10,234 nucleotides of DNA, from assembly GCA_016788685.1 (NCBI GenBank), contig JAEUSS010000516.1, positions 1 through 10,234 of the forward strand. The letters run 5' to 3'. The position numbers and the translations under genes are program-made. Source of the stretch: Prolixibacteraceae bacterium (GTDB lineage: Bacteria > Bacteroidota > Bacteroidia > Bacteroidales > Prolixibacteraceae). Positions 1 through 6,233 of the stretch are shown piece by piece. Under the pieces are notes generated by a model. That model was not told where the DNA came from. It did not search any database and was given only the letters and a program-made list of their open reading frames with translations. How positions within the stretch are numbered: the first letter of the stretch is position 1; every line of letters starts with the position of its first letter.

Positions 1-241
1 TTATTCGTGTACTAACGACGAAGCAACCGACCGGCAAGTTGCGCAAGACGGGAGAGAAGCCGGTGTGCTGGTCAATATCCACGACAACCCTTCGCTGTGC
101 CAGTTTGTATCGCCCGCGATCTATCAGAATAAAAACATCGCTGTTGCAGTAAGTTCAAATGGCCAGGATGTTTACGAATCGATTCGCCTGCGCAACCTGA
201 TTCAGGAATTTTTAGAAAATCAAAACAATCAAATCAGATGA
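1..241 (+). CDS. Precorrin-2 dehydrogenase-like protein, C-terminal part (5' end outside window)
   Basis: Partial gene, read from base 2; 79 residues are visible before the TGA. They align with the NAD-binding part of the CysG N-terminus / Met8 family: TNDEATDRQV corresponds to the ATDDxxxNxxV segment, GVLVNIHDNP to the xxNVVDxP segment, FVSPAI to the FxxPxI segment, and IAVAVSSNG to the strand before the dimerisation helix. Family members oxidise precorrin-2 to sirohydrochlorin with NAD+, and bifunctional members then insert iron to give siroheme. The usual SPxLA that follows SS/TxGG is replaced here by QDVYES. The protein stops about 25 residues later, so the helical dimerisation/chelatase region seen in CysG and Met8p appears to be missing. 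The stop overlaps the cysJ start (ATGA), which implies translational coupling. Family assignment is fairly secure. Chelatase activity is doubtful. Confidence 0.8.
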   Translation, partial: YSCTNDEATDRQVAQDGREAGVLVNIHDNPSLCQFVSPAIYQNKNIAVAVSSNGQDVYESIRLRNLIQEFLENQNNQIR

Positions 242-2013
242 GCATTCCATTCAATTTCTTAAATGAGCAACAGCAAAATGCGTTGTCAAGCCTTTCTGCC
301 GGGCTAAACCGTGAGCAGATTATCTGGCTGAGTGGCTATTTCCAGGGACTGTTAAACTCATCGGGCAACATTCCGGCAACTCTGCCTGTCCAACCGCAGA
401 AAAACAAACAGTTAAAAATACTCTACGGAACCCATACCGGGCGGAGCAAAACCATTGCAGGGCAGTTAGCCGGTAAGCTTGCTGCACGGGGCGTTGAAGT
501 GCAGGCGGTAGCACTGGATGAGTATAAAACCAGGCAACTGGCTTCAGAAACAAACCTGGTTTTTATTGTCAGTACCCACGGTGAAGGCGAACCGCCCGCA
601 ATGGCAGAAGATTTTTACGAGTTCATCACCGGGAAACGATCACCCCAGTTGCCCAAGCTGAACTATTCTGTCGTAGCTTTGGGTGACAAAAGCTATAAGC
701 TGTTTTGCAAAACGGGAATTGATATTGATCAGGCACTGGCAAAAGCAGGCGCCAAATCCATTCTTCCGGTTCTTACGCTGGACGTGGATTTTGAAGATCA
801 GGCAGCGCAATGGATCAGCCAGTTTACTGATATTTTTGCTGAAACCCCGGATGCGTCAGATCAACCAAACCCCGCATCAATACCTCCCTCACAAAGCGAT
901 CTGTACTCTCGTAAAAATCCTTTCAGAGCAACGGTAATCGACAAAGTTAAAATAACCGGACGTGATTCGGACAAAGAAGTTTACCATGTAGAACTGTCGT
1001 TGGACGGATCTGGAATCAACTATGAACCAGGAGATTCAGTTGGTATTCTGGCAAACAATCCGCCAGCACTGGTTGATGCCATCCTGAAACAAACCAATCT
1101 GTCCGGAACAGAACAAGTAACCTTAAAAGAAGGTAATTATTCACTTCAGGAAGCCTTGTCTGATCATCTGGAAATTACGGTATTAAATCGTGAAGTAATT
1201 CAAAAATATCTGGAGAAAACCGGAAATAAGAAGCTTCAGGAAATTATTGAAGATGAAACTGCACTCGATCGCTATCTCTATGGCCATGATGTGCTTGACC
1301 TCCTGGAAGAATTTCCGTTCAGCTTTAGCGCCCGGGAATTAGCTGATCTGCTGAGAAGTTTCCCGGCCCGGCTATATTCCATCTCTTCAAGCCAGTCGTC
1401 TGTCGGAGACGAAGTGCATATAACCGTAGCAACCGTACGTTATTCGCACAAAGGGCGGGAGCGGGGCGGAGCATGCTCGACCTTCCTTGCCGACCGGATA
1501 GAAATTGACTCAACAGTTCCGGTATTCATTGAAAAAAATCCGGCATTCAAACTTCCGGAAAATGAAAAAACGCCAGTTATCCTGATCGGAGCCGGAACCG
1601 GAGTAGCCCCTTACCGGGCTTTCCTACAGCACCGCGAAGCCAATAACCAGAAAGGTAAAACATGGCTTTTCTTTGGAGAACGCCGTTTCCATTCCGACTT
1701 TTTGTACCAGGCTGAATGGCAGAAATTGCAGAAGGATGGTTACCTGGAAAAAATAGATGTAGCCTTTTCCCGTGATCAGGAAGAAAAAATATATGTACAA
1801 AACCGCCTGATTGAAAGGCAGAAAGAAGTATTTGCCTGGCTAAACAACGGCGCAAACATCTACCTCTGCGGCGACATAAAACAAATGGCCCGGGATGTCC
1901 AGAAAACCTTGCTGCAGATCTTTGAAACAGAAGGTGGCATGAGTGAAGAAAAAGCACTGGAATACCTGAAAACTCTGAAAAAAGAGAAACGGTTTCAGAC
2001 AGATGTGTATTAA
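238..2013 (+). CDS. cysJ: NADPH-sulfite reductase flavoprotein (alpha) subunit CysJ
   Basis: Full-length 591-residue diflavin reductase that passes electrons from NADPH through FAD and FMN to CysI for six-electron reduction of sulfite to sulfide in assimilatory sulfur metabolism. It is cytosolic. It aligns end to end with E. coli CysJ (599 aa), including the N-terminal extension (LSGYFQGLLN). The flavodoxin/FMN domain covers about residues 60-200, with phosphate loop GTHTGRSK at 64, STHGEGEPP at 112 and LGDKSY at 148. The FAD domain holds RLYSIS at 378 and the following RGGACS loop. The NADPH domain holds GAGTGVAP at 451, GERR at 480 and YLCGD at 542. The chain ends in an aromatic Tyr591 (QTDVY), as in the E. 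coli protein. The phosphate loop has TGRSK where many homologues have TGN. The ATG overlaps the upstream stop, and the start agrees with the E. coli N-terminus. No frameshift is seen. Confidence 0.96.
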   Translation: MSIPFNFLNEQQQNALSSLSAGLNREQIIWLSGYFQGLLNSSGNIPATLPVQPQKNKQLKILYGTHTGRSKTIAGQLAGKLAARGVEVQAVALDEYKTRQLASETNLVFIVSTHGEGEPPAMAEDFYEFITGKRSPQLPKLNYSVVALGDKSYKLFCKTGIDIDQALAKAGAKSILPVLTLDVDFEDQAAQWISQFTDIFAETPDASDQPNPASIPPSQSDLYSRKNPFRATVIDKVKITGRDSDKEVYHVELSLDGSGINYEPGDSVGILANNPPALVDAILKQTNLSGTEQVTLKEGNYSLQEALSDHLEITVLNREVIQKYLEKTGNKKLQEIIEDETALDRYLYGHDVLDLLEEFPFSFSARELADLLRSFPARLYSISSSQSSVGDEVHITVATVRYSHKGRERGGACSTFLADRIEIDSTVPVFIEKNPAFKLPENEKTPVILIGAGTGVAPYRAFLQHREANNQKGKTWLFFGERRFHSDFLYQAEWQKLQKDGYLEKIDVAFSRDQEEKIYVQNRLIERQKEVFAWLNNGANIYLCGDIKQMARDVQKTLLQIFETEGGMSEEKALEYLKTLKKEKRFQTDVY

Positions 2014-2065
2014 ATGTTAAAAATTATAAAGCAGGTTAAATAAAATAGAAATTGAATGAACTCAA

Positions 2066-2102
2066 TAAGTATTTAAGCGTATCTTGGTAGTATAAATACT
2101 TA
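2066..2102. repeat. 10-bp perfect inverted repeat in the cysJ-cysI spacer (candidate operator)
   Basis: TAAGTATTTA (2066-2075) and its exact reverse complement TAAATACTTA (2093-2102) flank a 17-bp centre. Each arm is itself partly symmetric (TAA-N4-TTA). Directly upstream lies a shorter inverted repeat, ATTGA-N6-TCAAT (2051-2066). The arms are very AT-rich and no T-run follows, so an intrinsic terminator is unlikely. A protein-binding site or weak mRNA stem that adjusts cysI expression is possible. The 119-bp spacer is far longer than the other operon junctions, which is why the repeat is recorded. No good TAnnTTTG promoter is visible in it. The function is inferred and unproven. Confidence 0.4.
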
Positions 2103-2132
2103 CTGGTTCGTATACAAAAAAACTGACAGAAG

Positions 2133-3833
2133 ATGAGCGATAACATTAATTGGAACGAACTTTCAGAAACAGAACGAATCAAATACGAAAGTAATTACCT
2201 CAGAGGGACACTAGCCGAAAGTCTGGCTGATCCGATTACCGGATCGATTGCGTATGCTGACACCCAGCTTTCGAAATTCCACGGGATGTACCAGCAGGCC
2301 GACCGCGATCTGGAAAAAGAGCGCAAACGCCAGAAGCTGGAACCTGCATACTCATTCCTGATCCGTGTGCGTATCCCCGGTGGGGTAGTGACGCCCAAAC
2401 AATGGCTGCAAATGGACTGGATTTCGGAACAATATGCTAATAAAACGCTAAAACTAACCACCAGACAGGCATTTCAGCTGCATGGTGTTATCAAGACAAA
2501 CCTGAAGAAAACGATTCAGGCCATGAATGCCGAACTGATGGATACCATTGCTGCCTGCGGCGATGTCAACCGAAATGTGATGAACCATCCGAATCCGGCA
2601 GAATCCGGATTGCATGCCGAAGTTTACGAAACGGCACGCCGGATCAGCGAACATTTGCTGCCGGCAACCAGGGCTTACCACGAAATATGGCTGGATGAAA
2701 AACTGATTGCCGACAGTAAACAAGAAGTTGAACCGATATACGGCGACCGCTATCTGCCGCGCAAATTTAAAATCGGGGTCGTCATCCCGCCCTACAACGA
2801 TTCGGATATTTTCTCTCAGGACCTGGGTTTCATCGCCATCGTCGAAAACGGACAGATTGCAGGCTATAACGTTGTTGCCGGCGGCGGGATGGGAACAACT
2901 TTCGGAATGCCCGAAACTTATCCGCGCCTGGCCGAAGTGATCGGCTTTTGCTTACCAGAACAGGTCATTGACGTAGCCGAAAAAGTAGTACTGGTTCAGC
3001 GTGATAACGGAAACCGGCAGAACCGTAAGCTGTCCAGATTAAAATATACCATTGACAACCGGGGCATCGGCTGGTTCAAAAATGAGTTGCACAAGTACCT
3101 CGGATTCGAACTTCCGGAAGCCAGACCTTTTCATTTCACACGCAACGGCGATCGGTTGGGCTGGAAACAAGGAACAGATTCCAAATGGAGCCTGACACTC
3201 TTTGTGGAAGGCGGACGCGTGGCCGACCGGAATAATTTCAACCTGAAATCAGCCCTTCGCGAGACAGCTCAACAAATTGACGGACAGTTTATCTTAACCG
3301 GAAATCAAAACCTGATTATTGCCAATGTAACCGCATCCGACAAGAAGAAAGTCAGTGAAATTCTGAAGAAACATGGCGTTTTGCCCGGTGAGCTCTCGGG
3401 CCTCCGGCAAAACTCAATAGCCTGTGTGGCATTGAATACCTGCGGGCTTGCTTTTGCCGAAGCTGAGAGATACCTGCCCTCGCTGGTTACTAAAATTGAA
3501 GCAATCCTGAATGAGCATGGATTATACAAAGAAGAAATTGTAATCCGAATGACCGGCTGCCCCAACGGCTGCGGCAGACCCTACCTGGCTGAAATCGGTT
3601 TTGTCGGAAAATCGGAAGGTCATTACAACCTCTATTTGGGCGGAAACTTTAACGGAACCCGCCTGAACACACTCTACAAAGAAACGCTCACTGAAAACGA
3701 AATCCTGGCCGAACTGACGCCTATCATTGCTGATTATGCTCACAACCGCACTGACAATGAAAAGTTTGGAGATTTTGTTATCCGGAAGCAGTATGTCAAA
3801 GCAACATTAAAAGGAAGCGATTTTAAACATTAG
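2133..3833 (+). CDS. cysI: NADPH-sulfite reductase hemoprotein (beta) subunit CysI
   Basis: Full-length 566-residue siroheme/4Fe-4S enzyme that reduces sulfite to sulfide with electrons from CysJ. It is co-linear with E. coli CysI (570 aa) over its whole length. The four cluster/siroheme cysteines are Cys431 and Cys437 (CVALNTC) and Cys476 and Cys480 (CPNGC), matching E. coli 434/440/479/483. The basic residues that bind sulfite are also present: Arg78 (IRVRIPGG), Arg147 (NRNV), and Lys211 and Lys213 (LPRKFK). The SNYLRGT and FHGMYQQ segments near the N-terminus are typical of the hemoprotein and support this ATG. The gene is separated from cysJ by 119 bp holding inverted repeats, and is followed after 5 bp by hemD, which helps make its own cofactor. 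Dissimilatory sulfite reductase and ferredoxin-type Sir are less likely because an adjacent CysJ is present and the sequence follows CysI throughout. Confidence 0.97.
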   Translation: MSDNINWNELSETERIKYESNYLRGTLAESLADPITGSIAYADTQLSKFHGMYQQADRDLEKERKRQKLEPAYSFLIRVRIPGGVVTPKQWLQMDWISEQYANKTLKLTTRQAFQLHGVIKTNLKKTIQAMNAELMDTIAACGDVNRNVMNHPNPAESGLHAEVYETARRISEHLLPATRAYHEIWLDEKLIADSKQEVEPIYGDRYLPRKFKIGVVIPPYNDSDIFSQDLGFIAIVENGQIAGYNVVAGGGMGTTFGMPETYPRLAEVIGFCLPEQVIDVAEKVVLVQRDNGNRQNRKLSRLKYTIDNRGIGWFKNELHKYLGFELPEARPFHFTRNGDRLGWKQGTDSKWSLTLFVEGGRVADRNNFNLKSALRETAQQIDGQFILTGNQNLIIANVTASDKKKVSEILKKHGVLPGELSGLRQNSIACVALNTCGLAFAEAERYLPSLVTKIEAILNEHGLYKEEIVIRMTGCPNGCGRPYLAEIGFVGKSEGHYNLYLGGNFNGTRLNTLYKETLTENEILAELTPIIADYAHNRTDNEKFGDFVIRKQYVKATLKGSDFKH

Positions 3834-3838
3834 ATATC

Positions 3839-4549
3839 ATGAAAACTCCAGTATTTTTTATTGGCGATAAACTGTCGAAAGCTACCCGCCAGTGGCTTCA
3901 GAAACAGCACATTCAATACATCGAACAACCCTTTTTCCGAATCGAGTACAAAAAGCCCAAACTGCCATTTTTCGAAACCATGGCCAATACCCGGAAACAA
4001 TGGGTAATTACCAGCGTTTATTCGGCACACTGGCTGCTGCGGTTTCAAACACAGGTTGGCCTGACTGCAACCGACCAACTGTATTGCTGGTCGGAAAAAG
4101 AAGCCGGAATATTACGAAAACTCAATTTGCCGGTCATTGTTTCGTCTTATTCCAAAATTGCAGAACTGGCCGATGTGGTAATCGGACAAAACCGGGGCGA
4201 ATCAATCCTGTTTTTGCATGGAGATAAATTACATACCGAAATCTCCGGTGTTTTTGAGGTTTCCGGGCTCCAGTTCACCGAAATAGAGGTGTACAAAAAT
4301 ACACCGATTGAAAAGTTTGTGAGTGGTATGTTTGATGCTTACCTGTTTTTCAGCCCGTCAGGCATCGATAATTTTAAGGCATCCGGCAACTTCCCCAATC
4401 CGTCGTCACTCATCCTGGCCAACGAAAATTCGACCGCCCGGGCGGCCTGGCGGGTTTTCACCAATAAAGTATACCTTTCGCCTGAACAGGAAGAGTTGTC
4501 GTTTGTTCAACATTCGGTGGCTCATTGGCTGGAAGAAAATAATAAATAG
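3839..4549 (+). CDS. hemD: Uroporphyrinogen-III synthase HemD
   Basis: The 236-residue product closes and isomerises hydroxymethylbilane to uroporphyrinogen III, the last step shared by heme and siroheme synthesis. HemD is poorly conserved, but family signatures are visible: ITSVYSAHWL at 57-66 (the ITSxxxV region), ESILFLHGDK at 121-130, the VYKNTP strand at 151-156 (family Y-x-T), and FFSPSGIDNF at 170-179. The last is the most diagnostic. The length is normal for a single-domain HemD. It begins 5 bp after the cysI stop, with no clear Shine-Dalgarno sequence, so it should be co-transcribed with cysI. Its place next to cysI and upstream of cobA argues that this copy serves siroheme formation, although it could also supply heme. 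Confidence 0.88.
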   Translation: MKTPVFFIGDKLSKATRQWLQKQHIQYIEQPFFRIEYKKPKLPFFETMANTRKQWVITSVYSAHWLLRFQTQVGLTATDQLYCWSEKEAGILRKLNLPVIVSSYSKIAELADVVIGQNRGESILFLHGDKLHTEISGVFEVSGLQFTEIEVYKNTPIEKFVSGMFDAYLFFSPSGIDNFKASGNFPNPSSLILANENSTARAAWRVFTNKVYLSPEQEELSFVQHSVAHWLEENNK

Positions 4550-4554
4550 CAGGA

Positions 4555-4617
4555 ATGAAAAGATTGCTTTCAGGTAAAATGAGTTTTCAAGTCATTAATA
4601 ACATCATTTGCAAGTGA
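4555..4617 (+). CDS. Possible 20-codon ORF between hemD and the SDR gene
   Basis: A 20-codon frame (MKRLLSGKMSFQVINNIICK) starts 5 bp after the hemD stop and has AGGA immediately before its ATG. A second in-frame ATG lies at 4579. Its TGA overlaps the probable GTG start of the next gene in a GTGA arrangement. It fills almost the whole hemD-SDR spacer. It could be a translational-coupling cistron that carries ribosomes to a weak GTG start, or it may be chance. No homology is recognised and no signal sequence or motif is visible. Confidence 0.2.
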   Translation: MKRLLSGKMSFQVINNIICK

Positions 4618-5447
4618 AAAAAGGAACAATTTCGATTTTGGGATGCGGATGGCTGGGCGTGCCGCTTGCCCGGCATTTTCTGGCCCAAGGTTTTTCGGTG
4701 AAAGGCTCAGTTACCTCTCCGGAAAAGCTGCAATTGCTGAGTAACAACGGGATCTTACCTTTCCGGATTGTTTTATCGGATACCGAAGTGATTTTGGATA
4801 ATCCGGATTTTTTTAATTGCGATGTATTGGTTATTTCCATTCCGCCACGAAGAATTGAGGGAATCGAACAAGTTTTTCCGGCGCAGATCCGGCGATTGAT
4901 CCCATTTGTCCAGAAATCCGGAATCCAGAAAGTCATTTTCATTTCATCAACTTCGGTTTACCCTGAAAACCTGCAGAATGCCACCGAAACTGATGAACCA
5001 TTTCCGGACAAAGCAAGCGGAAAAGCCTTGGTTACCGCTGAAAACCTGTTGAAAAACCTGACCGATTTCAAAACAAGCATCGTCAGGTTTGGCGGATTAA
5101 TTGGCGCCGACCGCAATCCGGCCCGTTTCCTTCAGAAATCGACGCAAGCTATTCCTAATGCACCGGTTAATCTGATTCATCTGGACGATTGTATCGGGAT
5201 CATTTCAGCAATTGTTGATCAGGAACTTTGGGGCGAAACTCTGAATGCCTGTTGCCCGGAACATCCGTACAAAAAAGATTTCTACGGCGAGGCTGCCCGG
5301 ATTTCAGGATTGCCCGAACCCACTATTTCTGACCAGGCTGAAGCCTTTAAAATCGTTGATAGCAGTAAGTTGATCCGCTTACTGAATTATCAGTTTAAAT
5401 ATCCAAGTCCGCTGGATTATCTGGATAGCCTGAAGCCGGAAATATAG
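4614..5447 (+). CDS. Extended SDR / NAD(P)-binding epimerase-like protein (YeeZ type)
   Basis: About 277 residues with an N-terminal Rossmann fold: ISILGCGWLG carries the GxGxxG dinucleotide motif within the first 15 residues, and VLVISIPP and KVIFISSTSVY follow as in YeeZ-like extended short-chain dehydrogenases. The C-terminal half has INLIHLDDC-type SDR features (NLIHLDDCIG). The Tyr in SSTSVY (about residue 116) is present, but no YxxxK catalytic pair follows it, so classic SDR redox chemistry is uncertain. The start is not an ATG: an in-frame TAA at 4599 leaves only TTG 4608 or GTG 4614. GTG gives the neater N-terminus MKKGTISILG. It lies between hemD and cobA in the same direction, which suggests a role linked to siroheme or sulfur metabolism, but its substrate is unknown. 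Confidence 0.8.
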   Translation: MKKGTISILGCGWLGVPLARHFLAQGFSVKGSVTSPEKLQLLSNNGILPFRIVLSDTEVILDNPDFFNCDVLVISIPPRRIEGIEQVFPAQIRRLIPFVQKSGIQKVIFISSTSVYPENLQNATETDEPFPDKASGKALVTAENLLKNLTDFKTSIVRFGGLIGADRNPARFLQKSTQAIPNAPVNLIHLDDCIGIISAIVDQELWGETLNACCPEHPYKKDFYGEAARISGLPEPTISDQAEAFKIVDSSKLIRLLNYQFKYPSPLDYLDSLKPEI

Positions 5448-5475
5448 AAGTTTGAAACTATTCAATTATTCATCC

Positions 5476-6213
5476 ATGAGCTCTCTCATTTCCATTGTTG
5501 GTGCCGGACCAGGTGATCCTGAATTACTAACTATCAAAGCATTAAAACGCATTCAGGAAGCCGATTGCATTTTGCACGATGCCCTGGTGAGTGACGAAAT
5601 CCTAAACCTTGCCAGCCCTCAGGCAGAACGGATTTACGTGGGTAAAATCTATCAGGACGGGCAGAACCAGACCGACAGGCAGGAGTGGATTAATCAGCTG
5701 ATCATTGAACTGGCAAGAAAAGGCAAGAAAGTTGTTCGCCTCAAATCCGGTGATCCGATGATTTTTGGCCGTGGTGCCGAAGAAATCCGGTTTTGCATCG
5801 AAAACGGATTAAATTACGAAGCTATCCCGGGAGTAACATCAGCGTTGGGAGCCGCATCGCTGCACGGTATCCCGCTGACCGAGCGCGGCAAAAACAGCAT
5901 GGTTTTGTTTGGTACCGGTCATTATTGCGAAGGCGATTTCTGCGACCTCGAAACTTTTGTCTCGGTGCTCAAATCTGGCTCACCGGTTGTCTTTTTTATG
6001 GGACTCAACAAATTAGTCAGGTTAGCCGGACGATTGATGGAACAGGCCATTTCTCCGGAAACTAAAGTTCAGATTCTGAGTAAAGTTTCACAAACCGGTT
6101 CTTCAGCGACAGAAGGTACGCTCGGAAACATCTCGCAATTACTGGAAACTCAAAAGCCTCCGATGCCGGCACTGGTCATTATCGGAAAAAATGCTGAAAG
6201 ACTTATTAAATAG
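5476..6213 (+). CDS. cobA: Uroporphyrinogen-III C-methyltransferase (SUMT) CobA
   Basis: The 245-residue single-domain enzyme transfers two methyl groups from S-adenosylmethionine to uroporphyrinogen III to give precorrin-2, committing the tetrapyrrole to siroheme or cobalamin. Visible family motifs are GAGPGDPELLT at 9-19 (SAM-binding loop), VVRLKSGDPMIFGRG around 87-101 (GDP at 92-94), PGVTSA at 118, GIPLT at about 134, VVFFMGLNKL, and a C-terminal PALVIIGK. Two positions differ from the usual pattern: HDALVS where YDRLVS is common, and LTERG where LTHR is common. The ATG at 5476 is preferred because it starts right at the first beta strand, as in the family. A TTG at 5452 would add eight residues (MKLFNYSS) and sit 4 bp after the previous stop. 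It is the last gene of the operon. Confidence 0.93.
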   Translation: MSSLISIVGAGPGDPELLTIKALKRIQEADCILHDALVSDEILNLASPQAERIYVGKIYQDGQNQTDRQEWINQLIIELARKGKKVVRLKSGDPMIFGRGAEEIRFCIENGLNYEAIPGVTSALGAASLHGIPLTERGKNSMVLFGTGHYCEGDFCDLETFVSVLKSGSPVVFFMGLNKLVRLAGRLMEQAISPETKVQILSKVSQTGSSATEGTLGNISQLLETQKPPMPALVIIGKNAERLIK

Positions 6214-6233
6214 CTATCTGCAATTTCCGGATA

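Noticed and set aside
1577..1957. 126-codon open frame on the - strand opposite cysJ
   Set aside because: It is antisense to the conserved NADPH domain, and its Cys/Arg-rich sequence is typical of a shadow frame.
2052..2087. Possible promoter before cysI (TTG at 2052, TATCTTGG at 2080-2087)
   Set aside because: The -7 element has a mismatch (TTGG for TTTG) and the 25-bp spacing is too long; no TTTG occurs anywhere in the spacer.
3892..4227. 111-codon + strand frame inside hemD
   Set aside because: It overlaps hemD in another frame, lacks family features, and hemD is intact across it.
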